Part shown: positions 11,401 through 25,770 of the stretch, in pieces | Numbering within the stretch: the first letter of the stretch is position 1 | Layout: each line of letters starts with the position of its first letter | Assembly: GCF_011397635.1 (NCBI RefSeq) | Contig: NC_064756.1 | Location: 36,993,133 to 37,057,132 of the forward strand | DNA length: 64,000 bases | Reading direction: 5' to 3' | Origin: Epinephelus fuscoguttatus | Lineage: Eukaryota; Chordata; Actinopteri; Perciformes; Serranidae | Position numbers and translations under genes: made by a program | The notes under the pieces: generated by a model | What the model saw: only the letters and a program-made list of their open reading frames with translations | Databases searched by the model: none | What the model was told of the DNA's origin: nothing

Positions 11401-14400
11401 GTATTTTAGGGTTAACTTGAGGTCAAAGGGTTGTTATCATGGCCGTACCTCGAACAGGCCCTGTTTCTTAGTGAGAGTGTTGCCCTCCATGGTCCAGAAG
11501 TTGATGTGAGATTTTCCACAAGTGACAATCAGATTGGCATCCATGGGATGAAACACAGCGCCCAGTACAGAGTCATTGGAGCACTGCAGAGACACGAGGC
11601 ATAAAGATGCAAACATGTTTAGTGGTCTGAGAGGAATTTGTAATATTGCAATCCTTTTGTCCTGGTTATCCATACTGTTTGGTAATTAAAGGGCGGGTCC
11701 ATCTGTGTTCCTTTCTGTGTTTCTCAAATGCAGACTTCAACTCAATGGTGACGTAGGTTACAGTGCCAATAGATCAACAGTCATTTTATTACCTACAGTT
11801 ACAGGGCAGCAGAGAGATTACCTGGGAACAGAAGCTACAGTACGCAATGTAGCGTCAAGGACCATTCTGAAGTCATCAAGTACCATTCTGAAGTATGGGG
11901 CGTCAGTGACTTAGTGGTAGAGCAGGCGCCCCATGTACAAAGCTGTTGCCGCAGGGGCCCGGGTTCGATTCCAGCCTGTGGCACTTTGCTGCATGTCACT
12001 CCCTCTCTCTCTCCCCCCTTCACGCTCGTCTGTCCTATCTATTAAAGGCTAAAAAATGCCCCAAAAAATATCTTCATGTACCATTCTGAAGTCATCAAGT
12101 ACCATTCTGAGGTCATCAAGTAACATTCTGAAGTCATCAAGTACTATTCTGAAGTCATCAAGTACCATTATGAGGTACCATTCTGAGGTCATCAAATACC
12201 ATTCTGAAGTCATCAAGTAACATTCTGAGGTCATCAAGTTACATTCTGAAGTCATCAAATAACATTCTGAGGTCATCAAGTTACATTCTGAAGTCAAGTA
12301 CCATTCTGAGGTCATCAAGTTACATTCTGAAGTCATCAAGTACCATTCTGAGGTCATCAAGTTACATTCTGAAGTCATCAAGTACCATTCTGAGGTCATC
12401 AAGTTACATTCTGAAGTCAAGTACCATTCTGAGGTCATCAAGTACCATTCTGAGGTCATCAAGTTACATTCTGAAGTCAAGTACCATTCTGAGGTCATCA
12501 AGTACCATTCTGAGGTACCATTCTGAGGTCATCAAGTACCATTCTGAGGTCATCAAGTTACATTCTGAAGTCATCAAGTAACATTCTGAGGTCATCAAGT
12601 TACATTCTGAAGTCAAGTACCATTCTGAGGTCATCAAGTTACATTCTGAAGTCAAGTACCATTCTGAGGTCATCAAGTTACATTCTGAAGTCATCAAGTA
12701 ACATTCTGAGGTCATCAAGTTACATTCTGAAGTCAAGTACCATTCTGAGGTCATCAAGTACCATTATGAGGTACCATTCTGAGGTCATCAAGTAACATTC
12801 TGAGGTCATCAAGTACCATTCCAAGGTCATCATGTAACATTATGAAGTCATCAAGTGGCCTACTGCTGTGGACACCACATTAGTGTGGTTATGAAAGTCA
12901 CATAATATCATAAACTAACTAAGTGATCAGTGATAAGCAGTAACTCCTCGTATTCTGTGACGTAAAATTACTGTTTCTGTCAGGAGTCTGGTGGCTTTGA
13001 GCAGAAGCAGGTGCAAATTGTATTTTAGCCTCCTAAAACAAGAAACATCTAAAAAAATAATCAAAATCAGGGCTTGAGAAAATAGCATTTGGATGCTAAA
13101 ACATATATACTTTGACCAAAATTTGAATTTTCGGATTTCAATACATCAGAAACACTACTGAAAATCTACAAAATGATATGAAAACAAAAAAATAAATAAA
13201 AAGAGAGAACCGCCCTTTAAAGTTTCGAACCAGGAGCTCAATAATGTTGCAGCTTTATCAGTGGGATCAGGATCAGGAGGTCAAAGGTAAAAGCTTTGGG
13301 TACCTTGACATCAGCAAGTTGCTTCTCCTTCTGCCAGTTCCAGACTGACAGGATGTGATCATTGGCGTCGTCCACAGCGCAGAGGAAGTTGCCGCCATTC
13401 TGAGAGCAAAACAAGGAGTAAGGTTTTTAAAGAGCAAAAAGGCAGTTACATGTATTTATTAGCATAACTTAATAAACATTTACTCTTTTGTAAATCACCA
13501 GTCAGTGCCTGATTGAACTGTGCACAGCATCAAAGCCTCAGTAAACTCTACAGGATTGGAAGCTGCTTACCGACTTAGAGAAAGCCACACAGGTGACCGC
13601 CCTGTCAAACACTCCCATCCCAATCACATGGAGCGTGTTGAGGCTCACAGAGTCCCAAACACGAACATGAGGAGCCAGCAGCTGAACAGACAGGCAACAG
13701 GGTTTAAATCAGACAAAGAAACAGTGTCAGATAAACCAATTTAATAGATGGAAACAAAAAACTGCAGTAAGACAAAAAAGGATCTGATAGCATAATTTAA
13801 CAGATTCTTTTTTTTTTGCTTTATTTTAAAAGTTTTGTTTCATGTAAAACTATAAATCTTCTTACTCTTCATGCTACAGCCCTTCCTGCACAAAATAAGT
13901 CTTTAACAGGATTTCTTTTACTATTTATAACCATTGGCATTTGAATGCTCTGGATTTTTTCCTCTCTTCAGCCTTGTTCAAAGTCAGCTGTATCAAAATT
14001 TAGCAGTGAGTAAAACAGTAAAACTAAGTAGGAGGATGTGAATGATGGTTTTCACAGTACCTTTCCATCTTTAGAGTTTCCAGCCACTTGCCCCGTTGCT
14101 ATGGTGACCATGTCAGGATGAACACTCAAGCTATGGAGAACAAATATAAATCATTACTTCATTTTAATTTTTTAATGATGCTCCTGGCTTTTATAGGAAA
14201 ATTTTGTGAAATCGCAGAGAGACGTTCCACTGCAGATTTAAACAGCTGATTCAGATTCATGTGAACACTGAAATGATATGACAACTGGGGATTACTTCTA
14301 CTCACAACTGTTTTGCATAGACTGAATCACGATGTTTGTTTAAAATAACTTCCGCATACAAGACTCCTGTATCACGTATATAAAATCAATCGGTGCTGAG

Positions 14401-17400
14401 CAAACGCTGTCTCAATTGTTTCATTTTTAGCCACGTAAAAAAAGTCCCACTGAAAAATATCAGCATCAGTTTAAGTGTACACTTTATTTAGAATATTTTC
14501 ACCATTTCCTCTTGCCTTTTCTGAGGGGGAACTGAGGCCATTATCTCAAGCCCCCAGACTCCATTAACAAAAAAAATGTAATTTTACTTAACAGTGACAC
14601 TGATCTACCGCTGCCTCAATGTAAGATAAAGGGGTTAAAATATTCCAAATATAGCATACACTTAAACTGATAGACTTTTTTAGGTGGTATATTTTGCTGT
14701 GGGCCCCCTCCACAGGAGGACGTTGTTTAGCTTCCATGCCCGTAGATTTGGTTAATCAAAGACAATAGCAAAGGAACACGGCACATAAAATAAGTGTCGC
14801 GGAAACGTCTAATGGGTTTAACTATATATCTTTAAACATTACAGTTACGGCTAAAAATCACAACAGTAAAAAACAAGTTTGCTGATTTGTCTGCAATGCA
14901 AAACAGCTGCTAGTTGTCTACCCGTAAATAATTGTTGTGGTTAGCATGACATCACAGCGATTTGGTCTATAGCAAGAAGAGTACTTAATGTGACGCTGTG
15001 GGAGAGGAGAACACAATTGGTTCCCTGTACAGATGAGTAGCTTTCCCAGCATGCCCCAGGGGGGATTCAGTTTGTTTACATCCCAGTGTTTCCAGTCACA
15101 GAGCTCATTCAGAATGTCATCTGGTGCTCATTAAGTAAACCGAAAATCACATACATGATAAATACAGTGAGCTGCATGAAGCTGTCAATAACGTGTGAAA
15201 TATGTGAGTTTCAGATTTGACTGAATAACAGATGAGATGGATAAAGAAGACTTGCATGAAGCGTTTAAATGTTCCAACAGTGCTGATGTGTTGTTGAAAA
15301 GTCGTCTCACAGGAGATACAGAGTCACTGCTCTGTTTAAACAAATGTTTCCTCATCCGGCTGCTTTCTGTGTCCTGTGTGTTATTCTACGTGTGTGCTGA
15401 ACACTGTACTTATGTAAATTATTTTTCAGCACAGGCTTTAATCAAAGAGGATATGTGTCCATGCACACAAGAACCAGGGTAAACGGGAGAATCCAGGTGA
15501 AGCAGGAAGTCAGACAGCAAGTTAGTCTACCCTGACCTTATGTTATATGTCAAACCCCTGGAGTACAGCTCTTATAAGCCTGCTGTCTTCTCACCATTTA
15601 ACATCGTCATTGTGGCCCAGGTAGTGTCTCTGCTGCTGTTCCTCGGTGTTGTACAGCACCACCACAGAGGCGTTGAAGTAGACAATCTCTCCTGTGGGCA
15701 GCAGGTAGAGGTTGGAGCGGCAGTCACGTCCACGGTAGCCATACCTAGTCCACGCTTAAGTTAGGGAACATGACCAGGACCAGCAAATGAGAACATGTAA
15801 TATTCAAAAGAAAAGCTTGAATGACCCAAATATTATATTTTAGATTTACTTCCTTCCAAATGACTGTGTTTCATTAATGGAGTTAATTATTCATATTTCT
15901 ATCCATCTGTGAATGTCTATCCCAGGGGTTTTCAAAGTCACTGTGCACTGTCCTCTGATACAAACACAGGATTAACAGACAGACAGATAATAATTCATTC
16001 ATTTCTCATCCATTCAAGCACTCTCTCCTAATCCATCAAAAAAACAGTTTCTGTGTGTATTTCTTAGTGTCCCTCTGCCAGTCTGAAGGATACACCCACT
16101 GCAGTTTAAGCTTGCGGTCAGGTAGGGCCACCTTCTGGTCGAGGCTGTAGCTCTCCCTCTGCTGGTCAGGGATGTGCATGGTGACAGGACGACCTCGGAG
16201 GAACATCCTCACGTAGCCGTCCTCTGGAGGGAGAGAGACAGGGAAGAAAAAAAGAGATGCAAGTTTATGTTGAGGGAAAGGAACAGAGAAACAAAAGTCA
16301 AGCTTCAGAGACACAGAGACACGTGTCTCTTTTGAAAATGACAACACTGCATATACTGAAAGTTACAAAAGCTCAGAGTCTCCATTTAAACACAGACTCA
16401 TCCACACACTGACTTCCATCCTCTTTCTTCTAATCCTCTTTTTTTAGTGTTTTAGTGCTTAAAAAAAAAGTAGGTTTTCCTGACCTGACTCTACAAAAAC
16501 AGGTGAGAGAATTGTGGCTCCTTGAAATCTAAAATCCATCGTACAGTAAAACACATCATCTACTCTGCAAAAACAGAAAGGGGCTCTTTCGAAGGATCAC
16601 CAACTGAAGTCACTGACAGTGACTACAACAAAAACAATTAATTAAAACATGAGTGGGGTAAAAGCTCCTCTTACCTGCATTAAAGGTGCATTCTTTGGAT
16701 TTGCTGAAACAGAAAAAAAAAACCCCAGAATGAAATGTTTCCTGTAAAGATTGTTGAATACCATGAGATAATTCAGGGTCTGGCTGTCATCATTAATGGA
16801 AAAATAATGGTAGTGCAAGCAGTAGTGCACCACATGTGTCAGCAGGTAATCAGACAACACACACAAGCTCCTGAGACTTTGTTCCATAAGATCACGAGTT
16901 CCTATAAGGTTCTGAATTATTTATTCTTTGCTCAACAGGCTGCAGCCCTCATTTTCACATTAACTGGATAGTAGGGAGCTGCAGAGCACAGAGTCAGCAA
17001 AAACACACAGGCCATGCATCATATAATTCAGACTTAGAAGACAGATCTTATCCTTTTCTAATTCTTTTCTGAGATGATGGACTCTGGAGGCAAGATGAAG
17101 GTCCCTCATGCTTGGAGAGATTCTTTTTCATGTACAGTGCATATTAACTAGAATGTTCAGTATGCATCAAACATGTGCAATTGAACAGTGGCATGTTTTT
17201 AAAAGGGCTGCCCCCTGAAAGTAAAAGATTTGAATCAGTTGGGGACCCCCTCAATCATCTAAAATTCCTTCAATCTGAGCAGCATTTTTATTTTTTTTTG
17301 TTCAGTCAGTATACAGTATTTTTGGGGACCGTGATCCTCAAATTTAGCTGGAGAGTGAGAACTCTTTGCTTTCTGCTCTCAGCTCGCAGCTGCGGATCCA

Positions 17401-20400
17401 GACCCATGGTAAGTCTGAGTGAGATGGAGGCGGCTGCCCAGAGAGAGAGAGAGGCTTTGCCCGGTCAGGCTCTGAGATAACGTTATCTTCTGCCTTCTGC
17501 CCAAAAGTGAAATTACAGCTCACAGCAACTTAATACGACATAGTCTCTGCATTTTGTTTGATATCTAGTGTTGGCAAAAAATTATGCTGCACATTTCTGA
17601 CCGGTCATCAGTGTGTTAGCATGCATTAGCTTGGAGGGCTAACTTGGCTTGTATACGATATCACATGAATGTTGCGGTCACTCTGAAGTTCCTGCTGAGC
17701 CTTATTCAAACTCTATATGGAAAAAAGAGCACAAATAGTTGAATATTTGTATTGAACAGACAAATCCGATTGACATGACTAAGTCGAGTACAGTCCTAGT
17801 TTCCAATGCAACAACAGGTCGCTTGAGGTTGTTTGTTCAGGCATCAGAAATATTAAGACCATGATTTTAAGGTATGTTCATTTTTCTAGAGGTTTTTGTT
17901 ATGTCATTTTGTTTTGTTTATTCATTTATGTCCAAGGCTCCTATAGACAGTTAATGCTACCCTGGGCATACATCTTTGTTACTGGATGAGACACAAAGCT
18001 AAAGACACATCTCTGCTTTTCTTTGATGAATACAGAAAATGAATAAAGCACTGACTCTTTAATGTGACAGTGTATACAAGTTGATAAAGACAGTCTTTGA
18101 TGGAGTCTGCAGACACAAAGTAAACAGAGAGGCCCTATTATTTGTGTATCCACACATGAATGGTGACACTATGAGTTAAACACACCGTGAATGTGCTGTG
18201 CAGCCAAACAATGTGACAGAGGAGGATCACAGCAAAGACAAGACGGAGAATCATGAGTGTTTTGAATGTCAGACAGAAAAGCTGAGTGTGTTTATATGAA
18301 AAAGTTTCTGCTTTAAATTTTAAATGACAATGAATGAGTCAGCCACTTTGCCAAAACCCATAATTAGACCTCTCAATCAAAACCTGTAGCTGCCTCATCA
18401 GTTTGCAGCAGCTGAGCTATAGCCCCAGCTGTTCCTGAATCAGCTGTCTGTCAACCCGCTGAGCATTTCAGTGCATGCTGACCACTCAACCTAAACTGTC
18501 AGGATGTTGACAGTGATCAGGATGCTGAAGCGCTGCCTCAGCTGCCAGGTAGACATCACCATGGCAGCAGCAGTAAAAGTAGGGCTTGATAAGATAAGGG
18601 AGACTAGGGGCTTGACTCTTCCTGCTCAACAACAGGAGAGTCCACAACGATGTGTTTGACTTTACTTTGTGTGAGTGAAAGCACATAGATAGTCAGTGGT
18701 GGTAAAAAACTGAAGTAAGTGAAGAAGAGGATTTAAAGGTCCAGTGTGTAGGATTTAGGGGGATATATTAGCAGAAATGTAATATAATAAATATGTTATC
18801 TGTAGTGTATAATCACCTGTAAATAAGAATCTTGGGTTACCTTAGAATGATCTGTTTGTATCTACATAGTGAGCAGGTCCTCATCCACGGAATACGTGCG
18901 GATAATTCGGCTCCTGAACAACCTCCTGAATATGAAGTTTCAGTTTGTTGCAATCTGCAGTCCTCACAGCTGCATGCCACTAAAATCTACACACTGCAAC
19001 ACGAGTTGCACTACTGTAATCACAATTTTTGCTTGTCAAAAAAAAAAACAAACTCAACAGGCCACACACCAGGATGAACCATGTGTGTCTTCTTTCCCTG
19101 ACATTTGTTTAACAGGGAGTTACCCAGGAAAAGACTCACAGCACTGAGAAGTCTCAGTGTCTCTTTGTGCTTGTCAGGTCATGTCAAGTGAAATGTATTC
19201 TTTTTTTTCCCTTTTTTTCCTAAACCAGGTTTGCCACAATGTGTTTTACCTGTCAATAAAGGCAACAAAGGTGAAGAGAAGAGAGAATAAATACTAATAT
19301 CATAAAAGATCAGAGCCTGTATGTGTGTGTTTGAGCATAAAGAAGAAGATTCAAAGACAGTGCAGAGCGAACAGGCGGCTGATCTGACGACCTCACTAGT
19401 CACTGTTGTGTCCCTGAGCAGCTGGAGGCGAACAGCCAGGCTGTCGGCTCTTTAAAGGAACCACATAAAGGCCCGTTTGTCTCTTGAACTGTGTGAGTGT
19501 GAGTGTGTATGTGGGGTCTGCCAGGAAGATGAGGCGTGGCCCAATACTAGCCAATGAGAAAACAAGATTGATCCAGAGACAGTAATTAGTGCAGTGCATG
19601 CTGGGTAGCTGGCAGCCGGACAGGGCAAATAACTGTGGATCTAAAAGCCATGCGGCTGCAGCCCTTAGTCACAAGATTTCCAGGGAGAGGGAATGCACAA
19701 ACAGACCACTCATTAACATGCAGCACTGGGTGCATTGTTGGCATTTTCTGCTTGCCTGCACTCTGAAAACCCAACTGGTTTGTGTAGGAACCACAGGGGA
19801 CACAGCAAAGACCCTTCATGGTTCCTCTGAGTGTTGTGGAAGTGCCATAAAGATCCCTAAGACTCTTTGTGGAGAGCTTCCATAAAATTTTCCTCAAGTC
19901 GGAAGCTCCCCCAAAAGTTTCTTCTTTCAAATATGTTTATTGGGAAACCAGTCAGTTAACAGTGAAACTGACAATCGACAGTTACGTTTTCTTTCTTTCT
20001 TTTTTTTAAACAGAAAATAAAAAATAATAATTCCACAAACACAATCCCTCAGTTTATCTTTCAGAATAAATCTAATTCTCTCCAAATGTAAGGTGTCTGT
20101 CAAGTCAGTCAACCAGTGCTTGAAGGAGGGCACCTCTTTCTTTTTCCAGTAAAGTAAGATCAGTTTTTTTGCCATTATAAAACCATATGCCAGAAGACGC
20201 TGCTGTGCAACATTTAGTCTCTGTAGCTCATCAGATGTTCCCAGAATTATTAAAATAGGATCTGGTTCTAATTGGACCCCCAAAATCACAGAAAAAAATT
20301 GAAATATTTCATACCAATAGTTTTGAAGTTTGGGGCAAAGAGCATAACTATGTGATAAGGTAGCCTCCATAGACTCACATTTCTCACACAAAGGTGAGAC

Positions 20401-23400
20401 TTCAGCAAATATTTTATGCAACTTCGTCTTGGAATAATGTAGTCTGTGCAGGATTTTAAATTGTATTAAGCAGTGTCGGGCGTTAATGGAACATTCATGG
20501 ATGTACTCCAAACTCTCCTCCCACACGTTGGGAAGTATCAAGGCTCCAGTCTCTCTTTCCCACTCTTCTTTTATCTTGTCCATTTTGGGAAGGCACGTAC
20601 TTTGTAGTGACTCATATAATTGCGAGATTATGTAACGTGGGTTAGGGAACAGATTAAATAAACTCTCTAGCTTGTCCGGGTTTGCCTTCTGAAAATTAGG
20701 AAGATGTGTTTTAACATAGTCCCTAATCTGAAGGTATCTGAAAAATTGATTCAGGTAATAAAGGCCCCATCCAGAACAGAGGGAGAAATGACACTGTATT
20801 GAGCTTGAAATGTTTCCTTAGTTGTTTCCATATCCTAATTGAGTCATAAATTATAGGATTATGTTTAAAGCAAGTTCTATTGACTGGCACGGGTGAAAGT
20901 ATTACCGCTCTAATAGAGTATGGTAGGCAATCCTCCCATTCCATCTCTAGTCCATCATGGGGTGATGGGTTGTCATCTAACCAATGTACAATAGAGCGTA
21001 TCCCAGTGGCCCAATAATATAAAATAAGATTAGGCAGTGTCAGTTATGTCAGTTATGTTTGAAAAGATGGTCGTTTTTTATTCTATGAGACTTATAGTTC
21101 CATACAAAGGGGAGAATGATAGAGTCCAGTTTACTGAAAAAAGATTTAGTAAGGTATATAGGCAGGTTTTGAATAAGATAAAGTAGATGAGGGAGAAAAA
21201 TCATCTTAATAGCATTCACTCTACCCAATAGAGAAATGGGGAGTGTTTTCCAGAATTGAATATTGCTTGCTAGCTTATTTAACAGGGTGGGGAAATTAGC
21301 CTTATAAAGAGCATTGTACTTCTTGGTGATTACTCTCCCCAGATAAGTTAAGCTGTCAGATGCTATTAGAAAGGGAAGCTGTTTGAGCCATTCTTGATCC
21401 TTAACTTGTATTGGTAGTAGTTCGCTTCCCCAAAAGTTTATAACCCCTTTGCAGCCACACCAAATGTTTTACTTCCCTCAGTGTGGTCTGGAAAGGCCAA
21501 ACAGACGTTTGCTTTAGCCTCGCTAATGGGCAGAGACATGGCTTTGCAGGTGATTAGAGCAGCCCTCAACCAACAGACAGCAACAGTAATTAATGTGCTC
21601 TGCTTCTCTGAAGACGTCAACATGAGTCCTTCCTGCAGCCCAGCTGAGCTTGGGGTTTGCTTCTGGTTTTTAAAACAGAGACAACACAGCAGGTGTTCTG
21701 CAGAGCTGTCACATTTTACCACAATTATTCAGAAAAAAAACAACATCTGAATAAATCTGAGGCAAGAAATAGGCCAATTAGGGCCCTATGATTCCTGCAG
21801 CGTGGATAACAGGGACAGAAATGAACTTGTTGACAGAAATGGAATCAACTGTAAAACACAAAACAAATTGTGGAATTTCCCCACAATTATAAATGTCTTT
21901 TTACAGTGTCTAAGCCAACTGAACAGAAAAAAAACTATACAGCTATATTTATGGGCTGACAGTGGGCCCTGGACGCAGACATGCAGAGGGCACCACCACC
22001 CCTCCTGCAAAGGAAAAAGGAACACAGATTTTATTGTTGTTCAGCCTTTTTTTTTTTGTTGTTGTTGTTTTGCAAGTCTTTGTAGTCGCTCTGCATCTCT
22101 CTATGGTTTTATGTCTCTTTGTAGTCGTTTTGTGTCTCTTTGTGGTAATTTTGAGTCAGTTTAAGGTTGTTTTACCCCTTTTTATAAGTTGTTATATGAC
22201 TCTTTGTGTCTCTTTGCAGCTATTCAGCATCTATTTGTGATATTTTTGACTGTTTGTAGGCTCTATTTTTCTTGGAGGTCATTTTGAGTCTCTCCCTGGT
22301 CGGTATGTGTCTCTTCAAGTGACATTTTGCAGGTGAAGGACAGGGGGGGCCTGAAAATTAGGGCCAGCAAGCCTTTGCTCTGCAGGGTCCGTTCAGTTAT
22401 CCATCCATGACTTTATTTTGCTGTCATTCTGGACACGTTCTTTCTGTGCTCTGTTCCCTGTGTGTTTCACTGAGGGTGGGGCTCAGCTCCTCCACACACA
22501 CCGGCAGGTCCGCTGACAATGGGGAACACAAGATAATTTGCTGGAGAGACTTTGTTCTGTTCTCCCAATGTCTGTCTCTACTGTTAATGTCGGCAGGTTT
22601 GATCACAGAGACATGAGTGACTGCTAGCTTTACAGTCTTTTACTCGGTTAGCCAAGCTAGGTCAAATCTTGACCTTTTGTGCTTCTTGGATTGTCCAAAG
22701 GCAGCGTCCAATGTTTCTCGATCAAGCCAGCCGTCGCTCACATCTCTGTATTCAAACTGGCTGTTGCTAAAGTTGGAGTACCCCTGTTTTCTGACCTGTT
22801 ATACATATGACTGTGGCCCATAATACACATATGTCCGCTTTTCAAAATGAGGTGTTAATACAGTGGAAATACAAATGGAAATGAGGTTGGATGGATTATA
22901 TTCATAAATTTCATTCATCCACCACATTAAGTTCCGATGACAAAATAGGCTTGAATTGTAAAACACAGAATTCTAAAAAATTAAAATGGAAACCACAGAT
23001 TATGGGAAAAACTAAGACAGATTTCGTAGGGTCCTGGACAATTATTAAATGTTGAATTTTTTTTTTTTTTTTTTTAAAAAAGAACCATTTCAGTGCCTTA
23101 CGCTTGTTCCTGGGTCATATTTTGACCAAATCTTTAAAGTAACATTACCTGGCCTGCAATGTTTAACTTGCCAAATACAATCCATTAAATATAATTAAGC
23201 CTAGTGTGTACAATTATATTTATTAAGACTTCAGCTGATAATTTTGTCCAAAACTTGTCTTAATTTACATAATACGATTACAAGAGGTTCCTCATCAAAG
23301 AATAAAGTGCTTCATCAGGCTGTGAGATACTGCAGTGATGGATGTTGCAGTAAATCAGTTTTTATCACAGCGATGCAGACAGAGAGAAGATGGATATTGC

Positions 23401-25717
23401 GGTCATACTGATGGGTCGCAGCCCCCTGAATTGTGGGAGTGGTCAAGTGTGCATCCATTTCTTGGTCCATTATGACTTAAGTACTGGGTGATTTAGATAA
23501 TGGACACAAACATGTCTGATCATCCCCACTCTTTAAAAAAAAGTACACAAAGACACTCAAGTTTTTTTCCATTGTACATTAGACTAATTCACTTTGAAGT
23601 TATTGTGGTATCAGACATATCAGACGAAATACCTAAGAGAGAGACAAAGAGAGTGAGCGAGAGGAAGAGAGATCTGATTTGACAGAGGGAAAAGATCTTA
23701 ATCTTTTCAACATGACACTAATCTTTTCATCTTTTCCTTCATCAGAATTTGCATAGCTTCAATCTGACGGAGGGTTATCTCTTTAGTTTTTTATTACACT
23801 TGTTAAACTTTATTTACTTTACAAAGCTTATGTTGGGGACACAATTATATACATTACTATATGCATTAACTTTAAATTTAAATCCAGAGACAGTCATAGT
23901 GATGTTTAACCGGTTCATTGTGGCAAAACCTGGTTTAAGTGGTGCAGAATGCTTCTCTGCAATCAGAGACGATGTCAGTATGCTTGTTGCATGTTAAACA
24001 GAAGGCCCAATCAATGTTATCAGTGGTTCTGCAAACGAAGCAGAATAGGTGATCGTAACATCAGCTGCATCAGCCTCCTGCCTGTGGTCACAATGCTGCA
24101 GGATACTGTCTTTCAGTGTTTAAGGAGGGGGAAACCTTAGTTACAAGCTCAGCTAAGACATTATTCATTTAGAATCCCTTTGAGGAAACTTAAAATTAAT
24201 GTGCAATCAAGATACAGATGTGCACCACCCACAGCAGCACATGCAAATAAAACTACATGAGATGATTTGTTCCACATGAACATACTGTACAGCGTGTAAT
24301 GTCATCATTTCTTGTGAACTTCTATCAATAAAAGCAGGAGCTGTGTCCTGTCTGCTATCAGACTCAATCAGATATAACAAAACCGTCACTTAACTGACAG
24401 AACTGCTGAGCACAGCGTGACTGCAGTCTTCTGTCACTTCATATTTACTCATCTCCTATGTGTGTGTGTTTCATAATCAGACAGAAATGTGACATGGTTG
24501 TTTGTTTCCACCATCATTAGAAGCCAGAAGACAAAAGAGCCACTAATGACACTTTAAAAGGCGCATAATTCAAAGTATCTGTGACATAACGAGACCTATT
24601 AGGAAGCGTACCACATTTAGAAAACGCTTCATTATGGTTTCCATGAAAGTGATTTTAAGCAGGGGGTGTTGAGCAGTGTGTAACCCATCCTCTGAGAGCT
24701 TTCTTAACGAAAATTTGAGTTTCACATAACATAGCACAACTGACTTTTCCTTCCTTGTTTGACTTACACAATTAAACTATGATTAATTCTTCTGAACATG
24801 ACATCATTTAGTATGTTTGTGTTTTCATCAGACCTGCCTCTTGCCTTTAGATCCATGGTTTACTAACACAGCTGGCTCTTGTGTCATGTTGCGTTCATGT
24901 TACTATGCTGCAGCCCCTCCCCACAGCAACCCACAGCAACCCACAGCCGTGCAGACGGGGCAACCTACTGCATCAAACCGTTTGCATGACAACAGAGTTT
25001 CATAAAACAACACAACTTCCTCAGGCGGTCATAAAGCCAGAGCTACTGACTGCTGACTTTTTGTAGACTGAAAATGAACCAAAACTTCAGATGCATGTAG
25101 CCTGAATGCATTTTATAAACCAGCCCTCCCTGTGTTTTATTGTGCAATCTGTAATCTATTTAAGCTAGTCAAACAACAGATGAGAGACCAGCTGCATGTG
25201 GCACAAAAAACACACTCCTTTTTTTCTAAAATGTATCCATCCAATTTTAAAGGCTGCATATGCATTTTTCCACATACTGAAGTTACACACCTTCTTTCAC
25301 ACACACATTTACTTCATTTATGACTCAAAGCGTAAGACTCTTTTCCAAAAAAGCTTTATCAGTAAATGCTCTTTGCTCACTCACTCTCTTTCTCTCTCTC
25401 TCTCTGTCTGTCAATCATTGATTATCCATTGTAAAGAGACAATTTACCTGGAAGATCTCTTCATGGCTGAGAGGTTTCCGTTACAGTAACAGTCAACAGT
25501 GGTGAGCAGTCAAAGCGGTTCCTGTCCTGTTCAACAGCTACAGCAACACACGACTTCCTCCTTCACTGAGCAAACTTTTAGCTCAGCCTGAGGAGGCCCC
25601 ATCATCCAATCAGAATGCAGTTTCTTGACTGTGCGGACCCACCCCCTCTGCCCAATGACCACACCCCCCCATCATACAAGGAACTACTGGAAATCTGATC
25701 CATCAGCAGAAATAAGG

Positions 25718-25770
<53 letters not shown>

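Noticed and set aside
11896..11985. Functional tRNA gene
   Set aside because: A and B boxes are present but the cloverleaf is degraded and a SINE body with an A-rich end follows. It is a tRNA-derived SINE head.
12049..12757. Long minus-strand frames with repeated MTSEWYL/MTSECNL peptides
   Set aside because: They are translations of the 21-bp minisatellite, whose unit length is a multiple of three. There is no start context, splice signal or family match.
12079..12856. CRISPR-like array of regular repeats
   Set aside because: Units are head-to-tail without unique spacers, in a vertebrate intron. It is a minisatellite.
19927..20583. 218-residue minus-strand frame as a host gene
   Set aside because: The sequence is the C-terminal part of a LINE ORF2 and is bounded by target-site duplications.
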